Assembly: GCA_009599575.1 (NCBI GenBank)
Contig: VWND01000066.1
Coordinates: forward strand, 62,001-126,000
Origin: Blumeriella jaapii
Lineage: Eukaryota; Ascomycota; Leotiomycetes; Helotiales; Drepanopezizaceae
DNA length: 64,000 bases
Direction of reading: 5' to 3'
Part shown: positions 19,361 to 31,000 of the stretch, in pieces
How positions within the stretch are numbered: position 1 is the first letter of the stretch
How the letters are laid out: each line of letters opens with the position of its first letter
Made by a program: the position numbers and the translations under genes
The notes under the pieces: generated by a model
The model's input: the letters and a program-made list of their open reading frames with translations, nothing else
Told to the model about the DNA's origin: nothing
Databases searched by the model: none

Positions 19361-20896
19361 TCACGTATCGGTCCCCAGTAGTGGTTCGTTCGACGGTGGT
19401 ATGAACCTTGTCCTCAGATCAGGCTCTTCCTCAAACTTCTTGTCGAAAGGCCACATCGGTCTCCTAATCCTGTGATGCCCCAACTTTTCAATATCTTGAT
19501 CTACCCCTCCTGGTGTGAGTCCAAGCATCCAATCTGCAGCCATGTCGTACAGCTCCGGCTCCAGGTACCCAATCTTGACGATCACAATATCAGCAGAGCG
19601 AGGCTTGAGATTGAGCTCGGTAAAATCGCTTTCGTGGTGGTAGGGTTTCCTCAACTTTGTGAGAATCGCAAAGACGCTGCCAACTTGGATCACGACTTCT
19701 ATGACAGCATCCCGATCACCGTGCTTGAGTGAATGAACTACTCCGGTGAATGTAATGGGGCCAGCGTGAAGGTTGTCGATTTCAGCGCCCGCGGTCACCG
19801 TCACCGTGGCACCTACGCCTGCTTCCACCGCGATGCGTGTGGCTTCCGGGCCGGGCACACTGGCGTAAATAACTGTTGGGCCTGAAGGATGTTGAAACTC
19901 GGGCCGAGCAAGAAGCTGCGTAAGTCCCCACGACACATCACCAGACCCCCCAGCCGTTGGATTGTCTCCAGAGTCGGATATAAAGTACGGGTGGCGCACT
20001 CCTTTTGCGAGAGCAGCGTCTAGACATTCTTTGAAAGAACCAGTAGGCGCGGCAAATTTGAAGTCTTTGCGAGCGGCCCAGAATGTTTTGGCAAGCTTCT
20101 CTGCTCCATTGGATACAGCTGCTGCATCCCACCCGGTGGTGACCACAACAGCCCGATTTCGAGGCTCGTCAGCCCAGGGATATCCAACCCAAATTGCCGC
20201 ATCAATAACGCCTTCTGTAGTCTCAACTCCTGGAACAGCTTCGTATATATGCTTGGCAGGTTCTAGCCGAGTGGACGTCTGCTCTCCAGGAAGTAAAATC
20301 GGGATCGGAAGCCACGCTTTATATGGCCTCGACGGCCTCGCGGAACATGAACTGCGACTCAAGAGATCAACGAGATTCCGGCAAGCTCGTTCTCTGCTTT
20401 CCACGACATCCACATGGGGAGCTGTCCTGTAGCACGTGATCAAGTCCGTCTGATGCGCCAGCTCTCTGGAGACGTTGCCATGCAAATCCATAGACGCGGA
20501 TATCAACACATTCTTGCCAATAACCTGCCGTATGCGTCTTAGCAGCTCTGCCTCAATATCGTCGACCCCCTCCACACACATAGCGCCATGTATGTCGTAC
20601 CAGAGACCATCCAGCGGCCCGTCATCGACCATCTCCTTGAGTCGAGTAACGATTTCCCCGGCCAGTTCTTCGAACGCTGTACGCGTTACCATGCCGCCAG
20701 GAAGCGCATGGCCGATCAAGGCACCTTGCCATTCTGCCGCCTGGCCCAATGATGTCCCTGGCGCTATGAAGGTATGCTTCGAGAAAATCTCGTCGCCGCG
20801 TTTGGCGTGGAAAGCCGGGGCAAGAGTACGTGATGGCGTGAAGGTCGAGGTTTCGCAGGCGAGTCCGGCTACTGCGATGACTGGCTTGCGTGTCAT
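19361..20896 (-). CDS. M81-family metallopeptidase (MlrC/microcystinase-C-like)
   Basis: Single exon, 511 residues, close to the usual ~500 for the family. The start chosen is ATG at 20,896 (MTRKPVIAVAGLACETSTF), because the beta-strand plus ET.TF pattern is the normal family N-terminus; the 99 codons upstream in frame lack family features. Family marks: HGAM 103-106, MDLHGN 136-141, TAPHVD 158-163 (the Asp/His/His set that binds zinc in MlrC), PGEQTSTR 203-210, and the C-terminal SDSGDNPTAGGSGD at 307-320. No signal peptide, so probably cytosolic. MlrC of bacteria hydrolyses linearised microcystin-type peptides; the fungal substrate is unknown. Seen: family and metal residues. Inferred: peptidase or amidohydrolase activity. 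Confidence 0.9.
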   Translation of the reverse strand: MTRKPVIAVAGLACETSTFTPSRTLAPAFHAKRGDEIFSKHTFIAPGTSLGQAAEWQGALIGHALPGGMVTRTAFEELAGEIVTRLKEMVDDGPLDGLWYDIHGAMCVEGVDDIEAELLRRIRQVIGKNVLISASMDLHGNVSRELAHQTDLITCYRTAPHVDVVESRERACRNLVDLLSRSSCSARPSRPYKAWLPIPILLPGEQTSTRLEPAKHIYEAVPGVETTEGVIDAAIWVGYPWADEPRNRAVVVTTGWDAAAVSNGAEKLAKTFWAARKDFKFAAPTGSFKECLDAALAKGVRHPYFISDSGDNPTAGGSGDVSWGLTQLLARPEFQHPSGPTVIYASVPGPEATRIAVEAGVGATVTVTAGAEIDNLHAGPITFTGVVHSLKHGDRDAVIEVVIQVGSVFAILTKLRKPYHHESDFTELNLKPRSADIVIVKIGYLEPELYDMAADWMLGLTPGGVDQDIEKLGHHRIRRPMWPFDKKFEEEPDLRTRFIPPSNEPLLGTDT

Positions 20897-21437
20897 GCTT
20901 GAGATCTGTGGTGTTGTGGTTCCGAAAAAAGATTCTCCGACAAGCTTTTGGGGGGCGAATGATTCGGGATGATGGTCCCCACCTCGCCACCCACTTATTG
21001 GCCCTCGATATTGCAGACAAAGCAATGGAAATATATTCCTACGTGTACACACTTGGATTAGTTGACGTACAGTACCTACAAATGGCAAGTAGCTTACGTG
21101 GCAACAAAATGAGCTTGAAACTCCACCGCTTCCCACGTGCAATTTGAGTACAGCGAGAATTGCACAGCAATAGCTAAAGATAGATACAGCCAAAAATATG
21201 ACTACGTAGCTAATTTTCTAAATATAGTGGTCACTGATACTGCTCTGAAACGAAAGCTCGAGATCGTGATAAGTTCGGCTCTAAAATCAATTTTTGATCT
21301 TCTTCACGGATAATCCGTAGACGTTTGGTTTCCCTCACGTGCCAGTCACGATGCAATATTTTTGGAACGCCCTTTACAGTACTATACAAAAACCATATCA
21401 ACTTTTGAACTTCCGTTTACTCATCCAAACATGGCCT
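20897..21437. promoter_or_regulatory. Upstream region of the M81 gene / 3' flank of the small secreted protein gene
   Basis: Non-coding, GC-balanced. Contains CACGTG at about 21,134 and again near 21,338, the same core as upstream of the glycoprotein gene. No clear TATA box is seen immediately upstream of 20,896. The first ~300 bases remain open in the M81 frame but look non-coding. Confidence 0.35.
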
Positions 21438-21724
21438 TCAACCACCCATTGTTGACTGGTTCCCGACTAAGCTGATGAAGAGAATAGCACATGCATCGCG
21501 CGCCAGTTGTGCAGCGCAAGTACCTTTGCCCTAAACTTGCACACTTTCGTGTTTGTTAGCACCGCTCTTTACTTTGGTATTTCCATCCAGAACTAACGTA
21601 CTATATCAGAGCATTCGGTGGTCTTGGCAACCGAGCATTGAGGTTTAAGACCTGTCAGGGGCGCAGGAGCGGCGATTGCGACAGAGCTGGTTGCAGCGAG
21701 AGCGAGGATGATGGAGAACCGCAT
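21438..21724 (-). CDS. Small secreted cysteine-containing protein (effector-like candidate)
   Basis: Two exons, 21,724-21,602 and 21,530-21,438, with a 71-base intron (GTACGT donor, GCTAACA branch, TTTAG acceptor, phase 0). The product is 71 residues. The N-terminus MRFSIILALAATSSVAIAAP is a textbook signal peptide, with likely cleavage after AIA or APA. The mature part is about 50 residues with four Cys: PQCSVAKTTECSDI in exon 1 and GTCAAQLARDAC in exon 2, enough for two disulphides. One N-glycosylation site, NQS. A TATA-like run lies about 95 bases upstream. No homologous family is recognised. Small size, secretion, cysteines and nearness to a RIP-affected transposon block are typical of fungal effectors, but that role is inference. 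An alternative acceptor would give a shorter, cysteine-poor end. Confidence 0.65.
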
Positions 21725-21815
21725 CTTGATGACGGAGTTGTTTCAACAGCGAGGCTTTTGGAAGATTTTCTCGAGTATCAAGTGAAGCTGAACCAATGTC
21801 GTCGAAAATTCACTC

Positions 21816-21830
21816 AATATATACATATAG
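21816..21830 (-). promoter_or_regulatory. TATA-like element of the small secreted protein gene
   Basis: The minus strand reads CTATATGTATATATT, 92-106 bases upstream of the ATG at 21,724. Position and sequence suit a core promoter. Confidence 0.45.
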
Positions 21831-21873
21831 GTTTCGCGGCTCTGCAGAGCATGCGCGGCTTTTTTGACTCGTA

Positions 21874-21967
21874 GCTCCTTCGGATTTGCCCCTGCTCCTT
21901 CGGTTGTACAACAGAAATCCCCTTTTTTCGAGCTCCTGCTCCTTCGGACCTGCCCTTGATCCTTCGT
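21874..21967. repeat. Four-fold GCTCCTTCGG repeat upstream of the small secreted protein gene
   Basis: GCTCCTTCGG occurs at 21,874-21,883, 21,894-21,903 and 21,938-21,947, with a variant GATCCTTCGT at 21,958-21,967; on the gene strand this is CCGAAGGAGC. Spacing is 20, 44 and 20 bases. It lies 150-245 bases upstream of the gene start and 45-140 bases upstream of the TATA-like run, where an upstream activating site would be expected. Confidence 0.5.
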
Positions 21968-22645
21968 CAAAGCTTTCTAGGCTTCTGCTCCGCCGAATAT
22001 GTTGCTTTTATTCTAGGTACTGCAAGTACTGTCGGTAACTAGCCCTTTCTTTTATTAGCCAAAGAAATGTTTAATATTAGCAGACCGTCTCTGATTAACT
22101 TTTATATAGCGGTCTGCCAATCTATGGCACCTCATCCTCTTGGTTCTGGAGCGGCGATCGTGCCCAGGCGTAAACAGAAGGAATCCGCATCATCTCGGAA
22201 AGAACGCACTCTCGGCGTTCAGCTTGATCACATGGTAATGCCTACATTGCCTTGGCACATCCTTTCTTTCTCTCTTAGAATAAGCGCGTCAAAGGTTGGT
22301 TTCGCAGACCTCATCAAATCAATACCCAAGTTGGCACATTGGATTCTGGGTTTTGTGAAGCTGCTGCGCGAAGCTCACCTCTACCACTTGTGGAGATCTT
22401 CGATGTCACGGGTTGGGAAACGAGGATCAGCCAAAAGAGCGAGTTGCTTGACTATTAACCGTCGTTCAAAATTTGGAAATAATGCTCAGGAGCAGATTAG
22501 AGCAATAGTGAGGAGTATGCTTTTAACAGCCAACACCCTAGCTATGAGGCATCCATAGCATGGTGGTTGCGTTTCAAACGGTCACGTGTGCTTAGCGATG
22601 CTGATTAGGCGGTGCAAGTGATAAGTGAAGTGAACATCTAAGCTA
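21968..22645. other. Island edge; no confident gene
   Basis: A forward ORF of 163 codons (22,067-22,558) is basic, has no recognised domain and no clear intron signals; I rate it 0.15 likely to be a gene. The stretch ends at the TA dinucleotide (22,644-22,645) where the Tc1-like element E begins. A CACGTG core occurs near 22,583. Confidence 0.3.
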
Positions 22646-22870
22646 CAGTGGGTGGACACATGAAGTTGCGCGTCAGTAAATAGTCCTTACCCCAACAAAA
22701 TTCTACTACCTTTACAACTTCATAACTCCACCATTAATTAATCGATTTTAATTACAAATAGCTTAAATGAAAGCTGAAAATCGAAAGAATATTCGATTTC
22801 AACCAGTATTTGATATGCCACCCATTTGCAGCCTTAACAGCGTTTATTTTCTTTTGCATCCTTTTCGCTA

Positions 22871-22875
22871 ATTTA
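22871..22875. repeat. Target-site duplication ATTTA, left copy (element A1)
   Basis: ATTTA precedes the A1 5' LTR and recurs at 48,223-48,227, right after the inverted LTR. Keeping one copy restores the E transposase frame (Asn-Lys-Leu). Confidence 0.75.
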
Positions 22876-23148
22876 TGTGACGACTCACTCGTTTGCCCCT
22901 TGCGTCACCCCAGCAACTACGTATAATTGCAAGCTTTCTGATCTCCTGGTGGGTCTTTTATCAACTGTGGAAATTATTATATATATAAAGCTTTTTTTTT
23001 TTAGCAACTTTTGCTTTTTGCAATTGTTGATTCTAAATGAATATTTTTGTTATAAAATCAAAAGCTCGTTTTTTATATTATATAAATTCGGCGATTAATT
23101 AACTGATTTTCCAGCCTTCCGATTAATTAAATCGTTATATTATTAATA
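22876..23148 (+). repeat. LTR-A, 5' copy of A1
   Basis: 273 bases, TGTGACGACTC...TTAATA (unmutated ends TG...CA). Matches 47,681-47,949 (same strand), 47,950-48,222 (inverted) and 61,692-61,964 (A2). It contains a TATATATA run about 110 bases in, likely the element's TATA box. Confidence 0.9.
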
Positions 23149-23299
23149 ACTTTTTTTCTACGCTAGCGACGGCGTAAACTATTTCTTTCTTCGAATTTCT
23201 TACGGATTATACCAAAATGATCGACCGGTCGTAAAAAGGTTTATTTCCGCATTTCGCGAAAAATGGCTTTTGTTTAACGATCCCCTTTTTAGCAAAGCT

Positions 23300-26200
23300 T
23301 TTCAATTTCTGTTATTATATTATAACCTTTCTTCTTTTTTCAATCAGCGAAAAAACAGCTTTTTCTAAAAGCTTTTTTTTTTAAAAAACAGTCTTTTTCC
23401 CGAAAAAAAAAAATAAAAAAAAAAGCAAAGCGCTAATTATTTCGCCTGCTATTTCCCAGCCTAGCGCTGAAAGCGTTTAATTGAAATTTTTGCAAAATCA
23501 ACTGAAAAAAGCGCAAAAACGTAAACGATAATTTCTGGAAATTATACGATTGCGACAAACTTTTTAATTAAAGCGTTTGATAAAATCTATCGAACGTGTT
23601 TTTGCCAGTCGCGAATTTGCTGCTTTTTTTTTTCGCAACGTTTTATTTTAATTAACAAACGCTGCAAACTTATTTTTACGCTTTTCGCGAATTTTTTTTG
23701 AATTTTTTTTTAACGGCCAAGATTTTAGCGCGTTTTTTAAACGCTATAATTTTTATTTATTTGCTAACTTTCGATTAGCTCGCATAAAACGCGTTCCGAA
23801 TTTTAAGTTTAAATTAAATAATAGTAAAAATTACAAAGCACGTTATTAAAAAATTAAAGTTTTCGATAATTTCGAATTTTACTACGATTATTTCGCTAAC
23901 GATCGATTTCGCAAAAATTATATATTCGATCAAACCGAAAACGTAGCAAAAAAGTTTTTAACCCCGCGTATTTTAAACCGTTTCGATTTTATATTTTCCG
24001 AAAAATTAATCAAAAAGGTCGCCGATTTTCTAGCCGATTTTTTCGACGTTTAAAAGGCCGAAAACGAATTTAAAATGCTTGTAATAAATACGTACGACGA
24101 CTTTTAACGCTTTTATTTGCGATTTTTTATTTTCGCAGCGAACGTTTAAATACGGACCGATAAACAGCTTCGAAACGTTTTTCGCGATAAAATACTAAAG
24201 CGTTTACGAAAAAAGCTGTATTTAAAATAGATTCGTATAACGATTTTTAAAAATTAGCTTATCGCCGTCCGTTAAAAAAAACAAAATCAATTAGCTAAAC
24301 GAATTTTATACGCGAGTCGTTTTATTAAGTTTATTATTTATTAAAATAATAAGTTTTTAACTAAAGCGTATTACGAATCAAATCGTACGTACGAAAATCG
24401 TTTAAATGTTTTACAAGCTTTTTTTTTAGCTTTTGTTTGTTTTTTTTTTTTTTTTTATGCCAAAACGTTTCTTTTAGCGTTTTTTTTTTTTTCGATCGGA
24501 CCAACGACAACGTTCGTTTTTTATTTTATATTAAAGAGTTTAAAAAAGCTAATTTGCACGATCTTTTACGGGCCGATTTTCGGTTTTATTTAAAAGTTTT
24601 TTCAGATTGGTAAATGTAAACGAAATCGAGCCGGCCGAAAATTCGCTTTTTAATAATAATAATAAAAACGAAATTTTTTTTTCAAACGATTTCTAAAACG
24701 CATACGAAAAAATTAAAAGCTTTTCCGCCAGTCGGAAAAACGCCCAGGTCTAAGCAAAGCTTTTTTTTTGGACGTATTACGCGATATACGTTATTTTAAC
24801 GTTCGGAAGCTTTTTAATAGCGATTTACTAACAATTTCCGTTATATTTATTAAAAATGGCCTTTCGTACAAAATAAAAGCGCTCGCCGATTTTAAAACGA
24901 ACGGTTATGCGTTAATCGATTCGGCGCTGATTAAATCTTTTTTTTTTTTTTTAAAACTTTTGATTTAATTTTTTCCGGCTTTTTTTTTTGTAAAAAAGTA
25001 TAATAAAACTCGTAGCTATTTAATTATATATTTTACGTTTTTTAATTTTATTATTAATATTCGAATACAATCGTTTACTTTTTTTTTAATTATTAATTTC
25101 GGAAATTATAATATGATTTTAGAAAAAGCTTGGTTGGCCGAACATTAAGTTTTACTAGACTGTAATAAACGCAAGCTTTATTAGCCGAAGTTTTACTTTT
25201 TTATAGTTTTCTACGCTCGTTGTATTAAAGTCTTTTATTTACACTTCCGAAAAATTCAATTTCGTTATCAAAACGACGTTATAAAACGTAATAAAAACTT
25301 TGATTAATTATGACAAGCCTACGACGTTATGCGAAGCGCGAAAAAATCGAATTTTATTCGCGATGCTAATTTCGATAGCGACGCTAATAAAATAATATAA
25401 AAAATTATATTACTTTCTTAGGCTAACGATTTTTTTTTTATTATTTCTTTTTTTTTTTTTTTTCTTTTCGTTAAAACAGTTTTTTTTTTTTCGTTTTACG
25501 AAAAACAATTATATTAAAAACCGAAAAAAAGCTTTCGCCGCGATAGCTTTTCAGCTTAATATAATCGATAATTCCGACAAGCCATTTTTTAAATCTTTTA
25601 AACGACCAGTTCGAAAACGAATCCTTTAACTTATTGCTTATTTAATTTTTATTTGCCAAATTATTGCATACGCTTTTAAATTGATTTTTAAAAAAAAAGT
25701 AATTAAAATGTTTTTAACCTTTTTATACGAGATCGACAAAATATTAAACGACCTTATATATAACATTTTTTTTAAAACCTAATTTTATAATTTTTTCGAA
25801 CGTTTCAAAACCAATAAAATATCGATTTCGACTTTTTTAATCAGCTTAGCAAAGCTAATTTCGAATAAACCTTTTTTCGAATTTCTTTCCCCGAAGTACA
25901 AAAACCTCGAACACGTGTTTTTTAAAGCCGCTAGTAACGAGCTAGCTTTTTACCGGCCTTACGACCATAAAATCGAGCTTATTATAAAAAAAAAAAAGCT
26001 GAAATACATTTTTTTATATAAAATATCGATTTTAAAACTCGAAATTATTAAAACTTATTTGTAAAATAATTTTAACAAAAGCTTTATCGAATTTTCCACC
26101 GCTTTTTTCGCTGCTTTAATGCTTTTCGCTAAAAAATCCGACGGTTTATTGCGTTTTTATATCGATTATCAAGCTTTTAATAACGTTACTCGTAAAAATC

Positions 26201-26332
26201 GCTATTTTTTTTCTTTTATTAATAAAACTTTTGCTCGTTTTTCGAAAGCGCGAATTTTTACGAAGCTCGATATTCGTTAAGCTTTTTACAAAATTCGAAT
26301 AAATCCCGTTAATAAAAAATTAATAACGTTTC
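23300..26332 (+). pseudogene. A1 gag, protease and first half of reverse transcriptase
   Basis: Gag is too mutated for a clear capsid motif but occupies 23,300-24,750. The protease is visible at 24,768-24,965 as IKALADFKTNGYALIDSAL, the retroviral DSGA loop with Ser-to-Phe and Gly/Ala-to-Thr/Asn changes. RT begins near 25,940 with ELAFYRPYDHKIEL and continues with SFIEFSTAFFAALMLFAKKS and FTKLDIR (about 26,080-26,280), standard Ty3/Gypsy RT blocks 1-3. The frame ends abruptly at 26,332, where element B is inserted, and resumes at 44,998. Confidence 0.8.
26328..26332. repeat. Target-site duplication GTTTC, left copy (element B)
   Basis: The same five bases follow LTR-B at 44,993-44,997. The RT text on either side is contiguous in the family alignment. 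Confidence 0.85.
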
Positions 26333-26744
26333 TGTAAAAATTAAAAGGCAGGGAAACACTAGTTCAAACAAATAAGCTCAGATAAGGTTGGGTTGATAAT
26401 CAGACTGATCTTTACCTTTTATATCTTTAGTAAAAGGCGTGTATAAGTATAAAAAAAGGGGTGGAGCCTTCGAAAAAAGTATTTCCCAGGAAACCAGGCG
26501 AATTCCATTTAATATACTTTTTAGCTCCTATCCCGACCTTTTTTTATTCTTTTTAATATAATTTTAATAATTAATTTTTTAGCAATTATTTTTATAAAAT
26601 ATTTTATTTAAATATTATTTTTAGCTTTTATAATACTATTCGGCTTTTACGGCTTATCCGCAGAAAATGCTATTCGAAGATTGGTAAAAAGCAAAAGGTT
26701 TTGGCGAATTATTTAATTTATACACGTAATATTAGTTTTTGATA
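26333..26744 (-). repeat. LTR-B, left copy (3' LTR of B)
   Basis: 412 bases, heavily C/G-depleted compared with the right copy. Shared landmarks are the CAAACAAATAAGCTCAGATA segment near 26,365 and TATTTCCCAGGAAACCAGGC near 26,486. Confidence 0.88.
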
Positions 26745-27123
26745 TTATTTTTTTTTTTAGGCTTTTGGTTTTTAAAAGCGATTGATTTTTTTATGCGTAT
26801 GCTTTCGTATATAGCGTGCGTTACGCTTTCGAAATAATATACGGTTTTTTTCGTTTTTAATCGTAAATTATAATTGTTTTTTTCGTTTTCGGTCGTGAAT
26901 TATGGCTGTTCTGCTGTTTTGTTTTTTTTATTTTCGGTAGCGCTTCGCATTTTCGTTGAAAAAACTTTTTTTTTTAAAATAACCGCTATTTTTTTGCTTA
27001 ATTTCTTTTTTTTTTTTTTTTTTTTTTTCATTTTTTTCGTTAGCTTTCTTTTATTTTAATCAACTGTTTCTCGCCGCGTTCGCCGCGAACTTTTAAAATA
27101 CTTTTGATTTTTATCTGTTTTCG

Positions 27124-27830
27124 ATGCGCCCGCCTGCCCCTGATTTTACGCAAAAGTATTATAACGAACTTTTTGCTTTTTTGCGTTTTCGAGCTTTTCA
27201 GCGTAAAATGCAACCGCTGTAAAGCTTCGTATATTTAATGCTTTTTTGTAAATTTTTTAAATTTTTATTCGAATTCGCTTTTAATTAATTACAAATTCTT
27301 GCCGCACGCGCTATCGAAGCGCAAATATTTTTCGCGGGCCTTAACGATTTTATAAATCGTTTCGATGCTGCTATCGCCGCTGCCGCTTTTTTTTTTTTTA
27401 TTGCCGAAGCCAAAGCTTTTGCTAAAACTTTTATCGATTTTATTATTTACGACGCTTATATAAATCGTTTAAAAAAAAATAACGCTTCGGCTTTTATAAT
27501 AATCGAAGGTCGTGCGAATCGCGCCGCGGCTCGAGCTGCTGCTGCTGCTGCTGCTGCGCCCGTTTTTGCCGGTTTGGCGGCTGCTGCTATTTTAAAAATC
27601 TTGGCTGCGCCGGCTTTTTTATTTAACGACGCTAATATAAAACGTATTTTCCGACGTTTCGAAAACGTCGTTCGGATTTATTTTAATTAATTAAATCAAA
27701 TTCTGGATTTTTACGAAAATATCGTAATTGCAATTCAGAATTCGATTACGGCTATCGTAAAAGCTTTAATTAAAATAAATCGAATATTTTGCAAATTCGT
27801 TTAATATTAATTTTTTTAATTTGCCGCTGT
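27124..27830 (+). pseudogene. Antisense, Ala-rich coding-like frame inside element B
   Basis: Between the end of B's integrase and its 3' LTR, on the strand opposite to gag-pol, a forward frame starts MRPPAPDFTQKYYNELFAF and runs over 220 codons with only five stops, each explicable as CAA/CAG to TAA/TAG. Part reads RANRAAARAAAAAAAP from a GCT repeat near 27,530. In sequence this AT-rich, so few stops is unlikely by chance. No family is recognised. It could be an accessory gene of B, a captured host fragment, or a reflection of an unusual minus-strand reading. Confidence 0.4.
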
Positions 27831-28099
27831 TTTTAAATTTAAAAAAAATAGCGATAACGATAAAAAAAAAAAATAACGATAAAAATAAATTAGCTTAGCG
27901 GCGGTTTTAAAGTTTTCTAAATGTTTTTGTTTTTTTTTTTTTATTTTTACGGCGCGCATTCGTTATTGCTTCGTTATTATTATTTGTCGTATTTTTTAAA
28001 TATTTTTTTACAATTTTTTTTGCGTTTGTAAAATAGTTTTTTGATTTTCAAAAATCTTCGTTTAATAAATAGCTTTTTTATCGCATTAAATAATATCGG

Positions 28100-31000
28100 C
28101 TTTTTTTTATATTTTTATAAATTTGTATTAATTTAATTTTGTATTTTTCGGATTTTTAAAGTTTTATTATATTATTTTTCGGCTCGGTATCGTTCCGATT
28201 CTGCTAAGGTTTTAATAAAAAAACGTAAAAAGTATCGTAAATACGATATTAAAAAAAAAGCTCGAATTAATAAGTTTGGCCGTATTTGTATATAATTCGC
28301 TTAATTTTAAAAAGCTTTAAATATTTATTTGAAAGCTTTCGAAAAAGTCGCAGCTATCGAAAGTTTTTGATCGATAATAATATTTTATCGCTTACTTAAA
28401 ATTTAGTTTTTTTATATTTAGCGTCGTAAAACCTTTTGTAATTCGCGTTGGCTTTTCTTAGCTTTTTATTAAATATTTTTTTTTTTTTTTGCAATATTTT
28501 AATTCGTTTTTTCGCTGACGGTATTTTTTTTTTTACGACGTCGCTTTCGACGTTGCTGCCAAATTCTAAATAAAAGCCGTATAATATGCGAAAAAAAATA
28601 AAATCCGTAAAAGCGTATATCGAGTTATTATACGTAAACTCGGCTAAAGCAAGCTTCGTAGTCCAATCGTTTTATCGATAATCGCAATACGTACGAAAAT
28701 AAAATTTTAAAACTTAATTTTAATATTCCGTTTGGTTATTTATTTAAAAATAAAAAGCGGTGCTTAATCGACGTCGTATTTATAAATAAAATATTATTAA
28801 AAACCAAAATTTATTAATAAAAACTGACTTTTTGTTTATAATAATCTTTTTAAAGCAATCAAAATCTTTATAAACGTATTATATAAATATTTCAGCTAAA
28901 TTTAAAATTGAAATCGTTTATATCGGTATATATTTCGACAGCTTCGTATATCGGTTTATTATAACGAATATCGAATCGTAAATACGATTTCGTTTTTTGC
29001 TAAAAAATAAACCCGTAATAAAATTTATAATTATCTTTTTTTAAAATTTCGTAAAAATCGAAAAAAAAGCTAACTCGCTATAAAATCGGTGCTTTCTAAG
29101 CTTGCTTTTTTAGCATTTTTTATACGTATTAACGTAACGTTTTACGTCGCCTCGTAAACCAGGCCAAAAATACTTTTTTTCGATCAGTTTTAGCGTTCGC
29201 CGAAAGTTTTAATAGCCGGCGATCGGGTCGTCGTAATTAATTTTTAATATTTCGTTTTTAATAACGTTTTTATTCGGAATATACGCACGTTTTTTATAAC
29301 GTAGTAATTTATTTTAATTTATACGCTAATATTCTTCGGACCCGGCTCGACTGTTTTGCGAAACCGATTCGTACGTTTTTTATAATATAAAAAAATCAGA
29401 TTTTTGCAATTTAAAAATAATTTTATAAATCGGTTCTGCTAATTCGTTATTAGCCGTTTCGGATTATAATAATACAACGGCTACGCTCCGTAGTATATAT
29501 TGTTTGCAACCAGTAATATTAGCAAGAAATAATCCGGCGAAAAAGCTTTTTATTTGATTTTTTTCCGTTTGCTTTTTACTTTTTAATTTCGTTAACAAAA
29601 GCTTCGAATATTTATCGGCGCGAAATAATTTATGCTTCGATTTTAAACGTGTTTTTATTGCGAAAAACATTTTAGAATTTCTTAAATAAGCTAATTTTAG
29701 CTTACGATGCAGCGTAAACAGCTGCTCGTTATTTTTTTTTAAATTTTTTTTTAAATCTGGCCGGCGGAAAAAACCATCCGCCGGATTAAAAATTTTTATT
29801 TTATATTCGATTATAAAATCGTATTTAATTAGCTCGTCGGCCCATTTCGCTTGGCGTTCGTTTAAACGTTTTTTCGTAAAAAAGTATTTTAAATTGTAAT
29901 AATTTATACGTATAATAATAACGTCGGAAGCGCTACGTAGATATTGGCTTTATTATCTAAAAGCGTAAATTATAGTTATTAGCTTAACGTCGTAAACTTC
30001 GTATTTTTGTTTTATAAAAAAAAACTTTTTCGAATAATACGCGATAAAATATTAATATATCCTCGCATTTTCTCCGAACAATTGAAATAATATTCCGTTT
30101 ATAACGAATTTCGAAGCGTTTGTTTCGATTTGAATTTTTAATCGAAGATCGAAATAGCGTAAAATCGGTGTTTAGCAAAACTTTTTTTTAAAAATTAAAA
30201 AAGCGAGCTTCGCTTCGAATAAAAAACGAAAAAAATCCGATATTTTTTTTCGTTGCATTTTTTTTAAAAAATCTGTAATAAATCGGCAAAGCTTAGCGTA
30301 ATTTTTAATAAAACGTTTGTAAAAATTAATAAAACTTAAAAATATTTAAATATTTCGCTATATAATAAAAAAGAGCCATTTTCGAATATTATTTACTTTT
30401 TTTAAATCCATTTTAATTTTCGTAAAAATAACGACGAAGCTTAGAAACTTAATCGTATTCGTATCGAAAACATATTTTTTCAGATTTTCGTAAAATTTGT
30501 TAATACGAAATTTTTCGAAAACTTTTTTTACCGCGTTTGTATAATCGTCGGAGTTTTCGAAAAATATTAAAATATCGTCGAAGTAAATTATATACGTAAT
30601 ATCTATTAAACCGACTAAAGCTTAATTAATATACGTTTAAAAGATTGCTGATACGTTCGAAAGGCCGAAAGGTAATACGCAATACTCGAAGTATCCGTAA
30701 CGAATGCGAAACGCAGTTTTCCATTTATTTTTTTTTTTTATTCGAAAGCGATAATACGCCTAAATAAAATTTAGCTTAATAAATATTTTAGTTTTTTTTA
30801 AACGATCTAAAATTTCGCTAATAAAAAATAAAAAAGTTCGATTCTTAACCGTAATTGCGTTTAAACTCTTATAATCGACGCATAATCGTAAACTCCCGTT
30901 TTTTTTCGATATAAATATTACCGATGCGCCGGCAAAGCTAATAGATTTTTTTATCCAGCTTTTTTTTAAATTCGAATCGAAATATTCGCGTAATTCGGTG

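Noticed and set aside
20897..21193. 99-codon N-terminal extension of the M81 protein
   Set aside because: The extension lacks family features, is Cys-rich and atypical, and the Met at 20,896 begins the conserved M81 N-terminus.
22067..22558. 163-codon forward ORF as a gene
   Set aside because: No domain, no clear promoter or splice signals, unremarkable composition; kept only as a note in the interval entry.
22877..23098. 73-codon ORF also seen at 61,693-61,914
   Set aside because: It lies inside LTR-A.
26874..27059. Phe-rich forward ORF as a membrane protein
   Set aside because: Produced by T-runs in RIP-mutated DNA; no consistent coding signature.
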